Source: Strix aluco
Lineage: Eukaryota > Chordata > Aves > Strigiformes > Strigidae
Assembly: GCF_031877795.1 (NCBI RefSeq)
Contig: NC_133971.1
Coordinates: 66,152,463 to 66,216,462, forward strand
DNA length: 64,000 bases
Direction of reading: 5' to 3'
This document shows, piece by piece, positions 51,501 through 64,000 of this stretch. The translations under genes were made by a program, and so were the position numbers. How positions within the stretch are numbered: the first letter of the stretch is position 1; each line of letters starts with the position of its first letter. The notes below the pieces were generated by a model, which saw only the letters and a list, made by a program, of their open reading frames with translations, was not told where the DNA came from and made no database searches.

Positions 51501-54500
51501 CCCTATAGCATAGATTTGACAGGATTGTTTTACTGCCTCCTTAGCAACAGCCCAGATGATAGCTTTTTACCACACATAAAGGCACCCTGATAAAATTGGG
51601 AAATCCATTTTCTACAAGAACTTCGTATCAACTATCTTAAATCAAATGCCAATTACATCAGTAGTGTTCTACCTGGTTTCTGTGTTTCTTGCGCAGTTTT
51701 CACTGATCCCCACATGAGAGCTTGCCTTCTCAGTTGCCAAAGCAAAGATCCTCTAAGATGCAGTTAGTAATATTGGCTCTGGCATTCTTCAAAAGGATAC
51801 AGAGATGGGAGTACTGCTTCCTACAAAGGCTTGTCTAGAAGCCTGATTGTGAAGAAAATAAATGATTTTAACAATATTTAGAAATAGATGAACAGGGTAC
51901 ATTCACTGTAAGAAAAGTATTCAGTGATGTTGCAGTTTGCCTGAATGCATAGTTATTTGACTGAGTCTGTGAATGTTCCGCTGAGCTACTTTAAAAACAC
52001 AAGAAGGCTTTTAAAAACCTTTAGCAAAAGGAGAGACATCAGCATTCAAGAAGTTGTAGTCAGATACAATTACCTCAATTTTTAGGAATCTCCACTGTTG
52101 GTCGATTCTGTTTCCACTGCCTTTGCTTACATCTAGCTCCACAGAAATAAATACCTTTATTTCATTCCCTTTTGGCATAAACTGTATGCCCTGCCTCAAA
52201 AGAAAACATTCTATATATTTTATTTACTAAATACCTGTCCATTTCCTGTTATAAGTACCTAAGGCCCTCCTTAGGCTCTGATCTTCCAATATTACATGGT
52301 GGCAACTACTGCCAATTTACCCATGCAAGAGACCTTGCTCAGCACATTTATGTGCCTGTAATTGTTTTAGCATGCTGCCTTGTTTGCGATCTGCAGAAAA
52401 TGGGCAGACAACTTGGTTGTTTCTACCTTCCATGTTTGGAAGTAGGATTTTAAGAAGTCCCTTGAGTAATTGGCTCACATACGCCAGGCGCTTGCCCGCT
52501 ATATCAATCCAATGCAGTTGTGGCTATTTTCAAGATGTGAGAGTATATGCACAAATAAATGGGGTCGACATGAATGCAAAGACAAAATCTGTCCAGTGCT
52601 TTGAAGCACGAGTGACACAGGTACATTTTTTAATAACATGTGTTGGAACCACGTAACAAGTGCCATGTAAGCAAACTTGCAAGCATTCCCAAGTAGACTG
52701 AGTTTAGTAAGAATAATTTCTGAAGAGAAAAAGTAAACAATCTAAGGAAACAGCTGCCTGCGAAACATACTGAGCAGGCGTGGTGCCAGAAAGGGAACAT
52801 GCTGTGTGTGCTGCCTGCTTATTAATAATACATAACAATGAGGGACTTTTCTTCAGCAGTACCAGTGTTAAAAGAAGAGCAAAAAGTCATTACAAAAAGT
52901 TAAAAATCAAGACTGAAAACACGAGTGTGATCAATGGATAACATAATAATCAGTAAAATTCTGCCATTAATAAAAAGCACATATGTGAAAATTAGAAGAG
53001 ACAAAAACTCCTGGCAGGTTTAGTGAAATTGAAACAACCTTTATAAACCAACTTAGAGAAGAGGTAGCTAATGGATCTCATTCTCAGATACCAACAGACA
53101 CTTTATATAGACAATTAATTTCCAACTTGCAAGAAAGACAAGTGATTTAGCTTGAAAAGCCAAAATTTGGTGCTCCATTTTTTCCCTAAAACGTGCTCCC
53201 TTTTCACTTTAGTTATACACTGCCACTGATGTGTTCATCCAGGAAAAACAAACTATTTGTTACACCTTATCTACATGCACAATGTAAGAAAATCAAAGCA
53301 ACTTAGAATTCCTAGGTGAGATTCCTTCTTGTCCTTATTCCTGCTTCATTGTACATACTGTGTAGACCTTTTCACTGTTACCTGTAAAGTCGCATATTAG
53401 TATAAATACACATGCAATTATTTTTCTGTCTCATTTGAAATGATCTATTAATATTTTTAGTAATACTAGATGCCTAACTGAACAAGTACTTTCACACTCC
53501 TTCATTTTTAAGTACCTAATTTAGATCTTAAATTTAGAGGCCACACTCCTCCATTATACTTAATTAAGAGTCAGATTGTTCCTCTAGAAAGTGAATCATG
53601 GCAGGTGCCCTGCACTGAATCATGTTGAATAATGTTCTGAAGAAACTTCCCTCCACTAACCATGTAGGCAGTCTCCCAATTTCTGCACCTACACACTGTG
53701 CTAAGTTGAAACAGTACTGCACCAAAAACACAGAAAAAGGACCCCCCCACACCTCAAATCCCCCTCCCTTCAAACTAGGTTTTAAAACAAAAGCTGTGAG
53801 CAAAGCTAAAATAGGTGCTGCACATTTTCCTTTCCAGTCTCAGCCCTGTATATTGTGAGAACCTGCAGCCTGATGTGAATGGGCTTTCCAGGGTAATTCC
53901 AAATGTAAAATTAATTAGAGTGAAGGACCTTCAAGTTTTTTCCCTTGGATTAGATTATGATTGAGTGACCATATTAAAAGTAACAGCTGAGTGCAGAGAA
54001 TTGCTGAGCTATTCTCCACCTACACTGGTTCTATTTTCATTCATGCTAACATTGCTTCTTTGGGTATAAGGGAGGCTGAGTCAAGATTTATACAGTTGTG
54101 CTAAATCAATTTATTTTACCCATCACCCAGTATCAATATTTGGATTTCTGTGTGCAGCAGCAATCAGGTTACCAAGCAATGTCACATGTTTTTTAGGTAG
54201 TTACTTAACAGTGCTGTTCCAGTTGCCCCATTTTTTTCTTCTTGTTAGGATATATTTTTAAATAATAATCTGCATGTCAATATACTTTCCCTCTGTAACT
54301 AAATGTGCTTTCCATGTATGACTGACTTTAAAGCTGTGTTGTTAGAACTAAACCACAGTGAAAAAAACAGGGAGCAAGAGAATATGGAAAACTCTGCTTT
54401 CATCCAACAGTCCTGATTCATGCTTGAACATCAGTGCAATGGAACTGAATATACAGTACTATAAAATGCACTGCAGTATTAAAGTACCAAAATAAAACAC

Positions 54501-56504
54501 ATTTAGGAGTATCATGTGGTTCTATGCATGGTACTCACGCTCTTTAAGAGAGACACAGTTCAAAGAACAAAATGACCCACTGTAGCAAGCATCTTTATGA
54601 CTCTTGTTGCCAAAATTTTAAAATTTGATTTAAAAAAAAAACCATTACTCTCTAGACTGCAAAAAATCTTCAGGAGCTTTGTTATGTTACAAAGATAGCT
54701 ATCTTACCAATCTTCACAACCATTCTGTTTTCAAAAATCACTACAAAGGTCATTGGAAATAAGACTTTTTATCTAGGTGTAAACATGCCCTAGCAGTGCA
54801 GATGTGGGAAACTGCAGAAAAAGTGATTAGAAATTAAATTTTGTTTTCAGTTCTTATGCTAAGAAAGTAAAATCAAACAGTGATGGTGTAAAAGAAAAGT
54901 GTACTTCTAAAACTCATCCAGCTTTAACCATGATTGTGGATGTTTGTACAACAGATAGGAGGGTTGATTCCATATGCTGACCTCTGCTCAGGAAAGTGTT
55001 TGCTAGTCTTTGAGTCTGGGAACCATTGCAAATGACAACACTTTAGCCTTCAGGCTAAAGGCAACATTATGGTACTGTAGTGAATCTAGTTCTGCTTCTA
55101 ATGCCTTTTTACCTAATTCTATGTCTTTTAGAATAGTGCCGTCCCTCTGTTTCTATTGAAATATCTGGGCATGATCTTTCAAAATTTGTTCTCATTAAAT
55201 AAAATGTTCTTCAGCTGTGAACAAAACTTCCAGGATGGACATTCTTTATCCCTTTCTGCTGGAAAAGTCTTTAGCATACTGCAGGCACTGCTGGAACAGC
55301 CTGTTAATCACAAGCTATAGTCTTGTTTAAATAGTAAAACATAATAAATGCAAGGTGATAGTCTGCCTGTTCCTTCCCTCCCCATTTGCCCTTCATGGTG
55401 CTCTTCATGAACAAACAGGGCATTATTTTTAGACTTTAATTTCTCCAGAAGGAAGGCAGTGGAAGAGCTGCTGAGCAACTGCAGGGAGAGGAATGCAGTA
55501 GCTAGTTCTCCCAAATGACAACCAAAATGGCTCCACCTGAGCCTTTGTTCAGAAGCAGTACAGCTCTATCCCTCTGATTAAGTAACACTGAGTTTTGAAA
55601 ACCATAGTGGTGGCTCAAATGCATGTTTTCAATTCTCAAGGCCTAATTCTCTGAAGCAGATAAACTTCACAGTTTTAGGAGCCTCATTACTGTTACTGGA
55701 TTAACTGCAGCTATAGCATCCTTTCCCAAGTCCTGTGGTAAGGAATCAAGTGAACTTCTTTACTTGTATCCAATATACATACATATACTCTGGCCCAACT
55801 AAAGGTTATGGTATTGACACATGGATTGATGAAATTGTACCATCCTTTTGAAACAGGTCATACTGGTTCTGTAATATGTGAATTTGCAACTAAAGATGGC
55901 AACTACCTCCCACCTCAACCCTTACTGCTTATACAGTTTGACTTGCTTCATGCCGGTACACCTGTCAGTGTGGATGGAGAGCAAGCAGACACCACAGCTG
56001 TATTCTTACACAACTAAACCCAGCTCGGATTACCAAACTGTGTTAGTTTCATCCTTACTTTTGCAAAGCAACAGTAAATCTGAGTGCTCAAAAAGAGGAC
56101 AGTGGATGTAGAGGGGGGGAAGCAATGCAAGCAGCTTTTTATCCTAGTGCGCAGAACCAGGTGTTACCTGGTTTACATTACTCTCTGTAGCTACTTGATG
56201 TCAGTGCTTATGCCACCACCGGGCCTGGGCACGGTTGTGATACTGAAAAAGACGCAAGAGCAGAGGAGTTCATGTGCATTTCTTCTGGTACCACCTCATA
56301 CAATGCAACAAAGTCTGAGCATGTTGCCTTTAAGATGGGACCTAGATGCGTTCACCACAAATAAAAGTGCTGTGTGACTTCCACCAAGAATTCTCAATAG
56401 AGCTAAACAGCAGCTTGTACCAACAAGAAACCTTTGCACGCACCGCTGTATTTCAAGCTGTGTGTGAAAAATTCCAGCTCTCTTCTGGCTAACGAGCCTT
56501 TTCT
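48561..56504. other. Intergenic DNA upstream of AUH
   Basis: AT-rich with no recognisable gene or intact repeat; a poly-A run lies at 50925–50938. The short open frames found here have no recognisable domain. Confidence 0.5.
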
Positions 56505-56663
56505 CATCACCGGCCGCAGCCAGCGCTGGGGCCGGCCCGCCTCGTGCCGCCCCTTCCCCGCCGGCTCCCGCGGCCCAGCCTGCGGCCGGCCACGGCGCGG
56601 GCTCCGGGCGGCCGCTGGGCGCGCGGGCCGCTCGCAGGTTCCTCGCGCCTCGGCGGCGGCGGC

Positions 56664-56679
56664 GGGGGGGGGGAGGGGG
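56664..56679 (+). promoter_or_regulatory. G-run with quadruplex potential
   Basis: Ten consecutive G, one A and five more G lie about 105 bp upstream of the AUH start. Confidence 0.5.
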
Positions 56680-56710
56680 CCAGCGGCGCCCCGTGCGTGC
56701 CGCAGCCGGT

Positions 56711-56716
56711 CACGTG
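56711..56716. promoter_or_regulatory. Canonical E-box CACGTG in AUH promoter
   Basis: CACGTG in GGTCACGTGGGCG lies 64 bp before the AUH ATG. The extended GTCACGTG core suits MITF/TFE, USF and MYC-type bHLH-ZIP factors. Confidence 0.6.
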
Positions 56717-56780
56717 GGCGGCGGGGCCGGGACCGGCGGTCGCGAGAGGCTGAGGCGGCGCTGGCGGCGCAGGCAGCAGC

Positions 56781-56994
56781 ATGGCGGCGGCGCTGGGCGG
56801 CCTGGGCCTCCTGCAGGGCCGAGTCAGGTTGGCAGTCGCAGCCGCCGCCACCTCCTCCCTCGGCCGGCCCAGCCACCGGCCGCCGGTGCGGGGAGGCGCC
56901 GCCGCCGCTCTCCCCTCGGCCGGGAGGAGCTACGGTTCCGAGGCGAAGGAAGAGGAGGAGCTGCGGGTCCGGTACCTGGATGACGAGCACAAAG
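56781..56994 (+). CDS. AUH: AUH exon 1 (partial): mitochondrial 3-methylglutaconyl-CoA hydratase / AU RNA-binding protein
   Basis: First coding exon, 71 codons plus one base (phase 1), ending at the donor AAAG|GTAACG. AUH hydrates 3-methylglutaconyl-CoA to HMG-CoA in leucine breakdown and also binds AU-rich RNA, in the mitochondrion. Residues 1 to about 50 are a targeting peptide: Ala- and Arg-rich, with Arg at 14, 16, 29, 33, 37 and 49, and no acidic residue until Glu54. RSYGSEAKEEEELRVRYLDD then matches the conserved start of the mature protein (human RGYSSE...ELRVRYLEE). The crotonase fold and catalytic glutamates lie in later exons outside the window. The leader is shorter than the human one by roughly 17 residues. 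The start is supported by an in-frame TGA at 56751–56753 and a strong context (A at -3, G at +4); ATGGCGGC also resembles a YY1 initiator motif. Confidence 0.93.
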
Positions 56995-59900
56995 GTAACG
57001 AGGGGAAGCAGCAGCGGCGGGGCGGCCCGGCCGCGCTGCTCCGGCAGCGCCCGGGCCAGGGTGACCCCTGCGTGCCGCCGCGGCACTGTGGGGCGGCCGC
57101 CACGGCGGGGCAGGGCGGGGGAGGTCCCGGGGGGAGCTACCCGGCAGCGAGGGGCGGGAAGAGAGCGGCGGCTCCTCCTCCTCCTCGGCGCCCCGGCCGG
57201 TGGCCCAGTCGTACGGCGCTGGGAACCGGGCAGTAGCTGAGCTGGCTTAGGTTAAGCTCTCTTGGCTCTTCTCTTCAGACCACCGCCCTGTACGTACAGT
57301 ATGTGCAAGCTACACCTTTCTGAGTTGGCATCCGGTGGCCGCTTTAATGGGAGAAAATGAAGTTTGGCCGGAAATTGCTATGATCGTGCTGCTTCCCACA
57401 CCTGTTAACGTGCCTGTGTGCAGGGACAGACAAGGATCCAGAAGTTGTATCAATGTTTTCTGTTCTGGGAAGCGTGACTTCAGCACTCTCGCTCATCTCA
57501 TGCTTTCCTACTAACCATCTCACCCTACTCCTTGCTTTTAGTGCTGTCAACTCCTGCTGACCTGTTCTGCTCAGCTCTACCCAGAGTCTTTTTTTTTTTA
57601 ACCCACCTCGTTAAGCAGAGAAAGAAAATCTGTGCTCCAGAGTGATCTGGAGCCAGTGCATCACAACATGGAAACTTTGTACTTCCTCTTGTGGTTTGGT
57701 GCTCACCAGGTTTTGGAGGTGTTTTTCCTTTGGAGGTGTTTCACTTCCTTTGGTGTTTGTCACTTCCTTCCCATTTGGGTGCAGCAGGGCTAGGAATAGT
57801 TGAGATACAGTAAGTGCAAGCTTTGTTCTTGAGGACTTATTTTTAGACCAATGATGCTGTACTTATTTTTATGAAGAGGGCCATAGTGTGGACCTCTCTT
57901 CATCTGCAGCACATGAATCTCTTTATGTGGATAGCATATCTTGGAATAACCATATGTTGAGATGCACAGTTCAGTTTACATCTTTCAGCATGTTAACTCA
58001 GTTACTTCAGATGCTCCAAATTCAGGCAAATGCCTGTGAGTTGAGTATGCCTATATGTAGATTTGTATACATATATGGAGACGTAACTTTAAAACTTCAA
58101 ATTTCAGCCTAAGACTTAGAAGATGATTCTTTTTCAAAGGAAAACTAAGGTTCTGCTTTCACCTGAGGTCAGTTTTTTCTGTCACTGTTAAGGGACAGTA
58201 AAGCTGATGATGTAATCTGATCCTGAAATCCACTTACGTCTTAGTGATTGTTTTGTTCCCAACTCTTTCCAGTTCCTTTAAGATGTACTTCTTTAGTGCT
58301 GTTTTCTCAACCAGCTGTGGAACTTGGAATTAGTTTTAAACATTTATTTTAATTTTTTAAGGTTATTTTAAATTGAGGAAGAGGCAAGTCAGGAGCAAAG
58401 AAGAGTTTGGCAGAGTGGTTTTGTTTGTTCTGTGCTTTTCCAATAAGTGGTAGAAAATACTTGAATACTACCCAAGATCATGATTTTTGTTTCTGCTATT
58501 ATACAACAAGCTATAGAATTAGGGTACTGTGTTTCAGCTGTTGAATCAGCTAGGAATCATTGCTTTTGTAATGTTACTAAGGTGTTTCGTGCTGTGTATC
58601 TATTGTTCATTGCTGAGTGCTTTTGATGCACATACTATAAGTTTGATTGTGCAGAGAATTGAAGGAGGTTTTTGGAGAAAAGGTGCAGAGATAGCTAAAG
58701 TTTTGCATGTCAATAGCCCATCTGTTTTTGTTTTTTTTCTGTTGAAAAAAATATTTTTGAAGTTGATTTTTCTTTTCTTCTCAGAATATACGTCTTTGTT
58801 AAATGTGACATTAAAAAAGCCCGAAAACATGGAGATGGCATTTGGAATGTTAAATCAACTGTGGCTATCATAAGGAAGGATTCAATCAATGTATTTTTAA
58901 TTAATGAATTCTTTTCAGGCGAAGGGATTTTCTTTGGCTTTGCCCTTCAGAAGGACATAGAAACAAATACTGTTTGTTAATAAAGGATAAGAACAAGGGT
59001 CTAGAAGTAAGCCAGAAGGAGACATAAGCTTGATATGCCTCCTTCAGCAGCACAAAGAGCAGACCATGTTTCTGTGAAAGAAACGTGTCTGTGTTTCCTC
59101 CCTGTGCTCCTAGTGCACACCTTCCTCCTCGCCTTGTATGTCAAATTCATTTTTACCTGCTTACAACATGTAGTACCACCGCTGCATTAGGACACTGACT
59201 CCATATAATTCCCTCTGGTCTTTCTTGCTCTTCTCTACCCTACCATTCTTTTTTACACCAGTTCATGTTCTAGACTTTCCCAAGTGGGACTCTGGCGCTC
59301 CTGCCTCATCACATTCTTCTATTACATACTTCATGACTACACAGGGACAGACGCTGTCCCTCTGGCTACCTTTTATGGCACTCACATACTCATTTGTGCT
59401 GTGGTTATGTTCTTGTCCACGCCTCGTCTTTCCGTGCTACTTGGAGAAGGATCTGTTGTCTAGGGGCTTTTACAGCTGAGGATGCAGGGGAGGCGTGAAG
59501 ACTGACAGTAACTGCGTCATGTGGTGGCACATACCTTGTAGCTCTAGAAAAATCTTTCCCTGCAGGCAAAGTAGCAAACTGTCCTGCCTCATAACACTTT
59601 TACATGATTCGTATACCACAGGTTTTGGGACGTTGTTAAACATAGACTGAAATGAGTATATTTGAAAGGGCTGGTTACTGAAATTTTAACTCAAGGTTTG
59701 GAGCTTCCAAATTTGAACTGAACTAGAATACAGAAGATGTGAGATTTTTGAAAACTGTGATTGTAAAATGCGTGTGAATTCCGAACATGTTGCAACTTGT
59801 GAAAATTTTAGTATTACTTTTCTATGAGTATAGGTGAATGTCAGTGCATTAGTATTTCTTAATTAAATACGTATCTTTTACTTTATTTCAGATTCTGTTT

Positions 59901-62900
59901 GATTATCACTAGGACTGAAATATATTACAACTATTGACATTTCAGAATTTTCAGCCACATTGCATTAGTGATCCCATAACAGATTTTAATGACCTTAGCT
60001 CTTTAAGTTATAGACGGAATTAGGAGAAATATCTCTGTAGTCTTGACTCAAGTGTTGCAGTGTCACTGGAATGCGATCTAAATATTTGTAAAATTTAGAT
60101 TTTACACTAGAATGACTCTTTGTGTTTATATTTTCCACCTGGTTTTAGTTCAGTTAGAGTATGTAAGACAGCTTTTTGTCCTCATTGGTTAGAAATTTAA
60201 CATATATGGAATGAGTAGAACAAATATGGTCTCAGTTGAAGTTGATAAGTTGGAAAAACTTTCCCTTCTTTTGCTCTTTTTAAATAAAGCAGGGCTGAGC
60301 AGATGAGATCTACTAGATCTCGACTTTAGAGGTAAAGAAGGTGCAGATATGGAATTTTGAAAAGTGTTTTGGTGTTTTTTAAAAATCCTGCTTAGGACTC
60401 ATCTGTGTGATTTTTCACTTAAATACTTCTTGATAAGGCGATCAATGGAAACCACTAGAACTGTGCATGATACAGTCACCATAGATTCTTGTTTTGCTTA
60501 AAAAACTACTCTAGAATAATAAGACATCTAAGCCAACTTTATCTGAGTAGTTAAGTGAGACAAGCCTAAAAATAGCTCTCTAATCCTCCTTGTATTTTTA
60601 AGTGCATAATTCAGATACTTTTTTTCTATTTAGTTATGAAATAGTACATCTGGATAGGTAATTTGTGTGAGTGTGTATACTTAATACACATAAATGTATT
60701 TCCATAAGTACTTTTTATGCAGATGTAGTGAATATTTCTAACTCGGACAAAATTACTAATATGAGTGTAAAGACAAGACTTATTTGTAAATAGCTGCTTA
60801 CATGTGCTTCTGCCATTGAGGATGAGTATTTTTCTAAAACTAAAAAGTACAAGATAAAACAGATAAAAATCATTATTTAAAGTAAGATTTCCTGTGGGCT
60901 GATATAAACTGTAGTTATACCATGATCTAATCACTTTGCTTAAATTGGTCCACCCTGTTTTGTACACTGTAGAAGGAAATATGATCTTCTCTCTCAGCAG
61001 TTTTAACTAATGATAGCATCATATATTTTTGCTATCACTCTTAAAATACAAGAACCTTTCAATAAATGCAAATCTCGAATTTAGTATACACTGAAATGAG
61101 GATGTTTCTGGGAATTTACAGGTATTTTGAAGCTATCTTTCATATATGTATGTATATTTATCTTAATGAAAGACATTTTTTGGTTTTATTGTATATGACT
61201 TTCATATAGTCCCTTAAACGTCAAGAATTATATCACAGGCAGCTTTCTGCTTTGACAAAGGTAACTTATAAGCAGGGAACATATTGTACGTTTGCATACA
61301 CTTTTCATTGGATGGTTGACTAGGCAAGCAGGGATATGCTTATATTAGACAGCATTGGGAGTCACCCTTGTCCCTTGGAGAGCTTAGCTAATAGGGTGAA
61401 AGTTAGTTTTTAATATGTGGATGTAATTTTTAATAGATGCATGTTATTTGCTGAAGAGTGTTCTGAAATAACAAGGAGATGACTCCCAGGAAAAACTATG
61501 AAATGAATGCTTATTGCCTTTTAGTATATCTCCCATTTCTTTGACACCATACAGATACTGGAATTTTATTATTATTATTATTTCTACTGATATTTGCTGA
61601 TGAATGTGATGATGACTTTCTAAGTTTTTTTTTTTCTTTAACAGATAGATTTTTCCAAATAATTAAAAAAAAAAGATTTTGGAAAGCACACCTATATGTG
61701 GGTGCTTTAGGAAGAATGAACGATGGTTAAATTAAACATAAAAATAATCAGGTTTTCTGTATGAATAACAATATTTATCAGAATGATTACCTGTATGGCA
61801 GTATTGTCTCAACATTTTGCCTTTTTCTTAACTTCTTTCTTTATAATTGGGTTGGTGGGGCTCTGCAGTGTTATATGGAGCCTGATTATTCCTTTTTGCC
61901 CTCGTCAGGGAAATTTATCCCATCTAAAATGGATATACCCATGGGGCCAGGAGTTTAAATCTTGTTGAATGAGCCAAACAGAGAAGACTTGCCTTAAACA
62001 TTTTTTGCCAGGAGATTCTTGGGGTGGGCTGGGAGAAGGATTAAACTCTCAGCTGGACCTCAAGAAGTCTATTCTTTAATTTCTGTTTTGTGACTTTGAG
62101 CAGGCACTTAATCTGTCTCTGGTTTGGTCACTGATCAATAATACATTTGGAAAACTTCCCAAATCTTACTGCAGTATTAAAAAAACCTAAGAATTTGTTT
62201 TAAGGATGCCCAGGTACTATAGTAATGACATATTAGAACAAAACTGACTCAAACCAGAATTCAAAGAATGCCTTTTTGTATACATCACTGCAATATATAG
62301 TTTTCTCTTGTAAACCTTTTATGTTTTTCCTGTTGCAGTTCTTGCTTCTTCTTTTTTATCTTCTTTTTTTTTTTTTTTTTTTTTTTTTCCTATTTAAGAA
62401 ATAGAACAGCTGTGTGGGTGTCATCTCTATTTATCTCTTTATTTTTCTGGAGAGCGAGGCAGAAGTGGTAGATTTGTGACTTGATATGACACTGCTAAGA
62501 AGAGTCAACTTGTATGATTTGTCTTCAAGGATCATCCCTTCATAGGAAAAAATATTAAATGTTCTTCAGTGTTAATTGGAAATTCGTTCTGAATACACTA
62601 ATATTGGTGATGGAGCAACAATTGTTGCGGTTTGATGGGGAGAAATAAAATACAAGTGTATTTAAAAAGTGTCATTGTCATTGGAAAATAGCATGCTTCT
62701 GAAAAGGACTTTATTTTCCTAACTGAAGAACAGTTTGGGATGATAGCTTCTGTAGTTTATTCAAATGTCAGATTTGCAGTGTGCCTGAGAGTTTAAAATA
62801 AAAGCCAGGTCAAGTGTCTCTTTGTTGCTTTAATGTGTGGTGAATGTGGAGTATTTGAATTTGGAGTAATCCTTCTGAAGAGTAAGTTGTGATGGTAGAA

Positions 62901-64000
62901 TAAAAGTGCTATAGTACTACTCTGCTTTGCTTAGCAAAACATAAACAGATTCCTGTGTAAGTGCTGAATAAGGACCCTTGCAGGAGGTCCTAGATGCATG
63001 CCTCCAACCATGGGGATGAACAGGTGGGAATTCAGGTTTACAGAACAAGGAAGTGAAGATTATTTAGGTTAGCCAGGCTCCTCTCCCCTTTTAGGAGGTA
63101 TGTATACATAGCAATTGATTGTACCCTGGGAGCAAGCAAGAGGCACATGTACTCTTATTACTTGGGTTTAAACATTTTTATTTCAATCTTGAGAGTGGTA
63201 GCTGGTCAATGGAGCACTTTTGTTTCAAATTGGTAGCTGCAGAAGGAGCAGGAGCTGTCTTAAATCTCATCGTGTGTGCATGCGCGTGCATGTACATGCA
63301 GGAGAAAGAAGAGGAAAGGGAGTGGGGTCAAGCACTGATGGGTCAGTACTTTGGGAGGACAGGTTTCCCTGAAATAAAAGAAGTAGTATGTGCTGAGATG
63401 ACAAGACACACACCCTGTGGAGGTTACGGGAGCCAGATTACATATAGATTATATGTGCAAAGCTGAGTGGTGAAGTAGTAAATACTCAGGCAAATACTGA
63501 GTTTCTGGAATTTCTTTTTTTCATCATGTAGATTGATGGCAATACTGTGGGCATTTTTGTTTGAGATCAAGAACTCCCTTTTTGTCTTTCATTCCTGGTC
63601 CCTGTTCTTCTACTCCTTTGTCTTTCTCCCCTTAGCCCTGCATTCTCCAAGTGAAAAAAAGCCCTTACTGATAAGACCTTCCCAGGGCTGGATCAATTTA
63701 ATAGGACTGTGTGCTGATGTTTAGAATTTAGGGAATTGTGGTGTGTTTAGGAAGTAATTGTCTAAAAGATTATAGGCTTGGTAAACTTAGACATTTCCAA
63801 GATAAATTGTTCAGAATTTTCCTGTTTGATAATCATGCCTGTTAAGCTGAGGGGGGTCGAATAAGGAGAAACAATTCGTGCTTCTGCTACAATGTTCAAA
63901 CAAATGCACATGCAATCAGTCAGTGAGACAACCGATCTCTAACTGTTCTAAGGGAGCTGTGAATGTATGATTGGAGCTGTGTACCAAGCATTGAGTGCAG
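56995..64000 (+). other. AUH: AUH intron 1 (runs off the window)
   Basis: It begins with the donor GTAACG. I looked for exon 2, which should encode a segment like IVVLGINRAYGKNSLSKN, in all plus frames and did not find it. The remainder is AT-rich with simple repeats, including an imperfect GGAGGTGTTT duplication at about 57713–57745 and poly-T at 62364–62388. Confidence 0.75.
62364..62388. repeat. Poly-T tract in AUH intron 1
   Basis: A run of 25 T. Confidence 0.9.

Larger units (their letters stand above)
56505..57240. promoter_or_regulatory. AUH: CpG island, AUH promoter and exon 1
   Basis: GC content and CpG density rise abruptly at about 56505 and fall after about 57240. The island holds the AUH start codon, an E-box at 56711–56716 and a G-rich run at 56664–56679. 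There is no TATA box, typical of a housekeeping promoter. The long frames of 268 codons (plus, 56434–57240) and 227 codons (minus, 56403–57086) are GC-driven shadows. Confidence 0.88.

Noticed and set aside
56434-57240. 268-codon frame over AUH exon 1
   Set aside because: It reads through the exon, the splice donor and the intron in a different phase from the recognisable AUH sequence; a GC-composition artefact.
63731-63760. Candidate AUH exon 2 (GGAATTGTGGTG resembles the expected GIVV... start)
   Set aside because: The similarity stops after four codons and is followed by in-frame stops; no acceptor or continuing homology.
1-64000. CRISPR arrays, bacterial operons or intact retroviral genes
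   Set aside because: The sequence is vertebrate; there are no regularly spaced repeats with unique spacers, and no gag, pol or env frame is present next to either LTR.

Overview
The window is bird nuclear DNA. The two recognisable genes, NFIL3 and AUH, lie in the same order and orientation as in other vertebrates. In birds this block (ROR2–NFIL3–AUH, homologous to human 9q22) is on the Z chromosome, so a Z-linked segment is likely. The repeats are avian: CR1 retroposon tails and long retroviral LTRs that open TGTCCTGG or end in GCCACGACA. The LTR types look more neoavian than galliform, but the species cannot be named from sequence alone.

Layout. 1–16.2 kb is AT-rich intergenic DNA with no supportable gene; it holds one solo-type LTR at 14.7–15.3 kb. 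16.2–19.3 kb is a large CpG island that is the NFIL3 promoter, with GC boxes, two inverted CCAAT boxes, a cluster of D-box (NFIL3/PAR-bZIP) sites and a likely untranslated first exon. 17.4–28.0 kb is NFIL3 intron 1. 27,966–29.83 kb is the single NFIL3 coding exon with its 3' UTR and poly(A) signal. About 29.85–56.5 kb is a gene-free spacer carrying a minus-strand LTR, at least three CR1 pieces and small tandem repeats. 56.5–57.2 kb is a second CpG island with AUH exon 1. The rest, to 64 kb, is AUH intron 1; no further AUH exon was found.

How it works together. NFIL3 (E4BP4) is a bZIP repressor acting at D-box elements in the circadian and immune systems. Its own promoter island carries two perfect and three near-perfect D-box sites, and intron 1 carries two perfect ROR/REV-ERB elements with a near match in the island. 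This fits a feedback-regulated clock-output gene. Its 5' leader has two upstream ORFs, the second ending in UGAUG across the NFIL3 start. AUH encodes mitochondrial 3-methylglutaconyl-CoA hydratase / AU-binding protein; only the targeting peptide and the start of the mature protein lie here. I found no convincing novel gene system. The most interesting signals are regulatory: the D-box cluster, the overlapping uORF, the RORE pair and a perfect 28-bp hairpin in the island.
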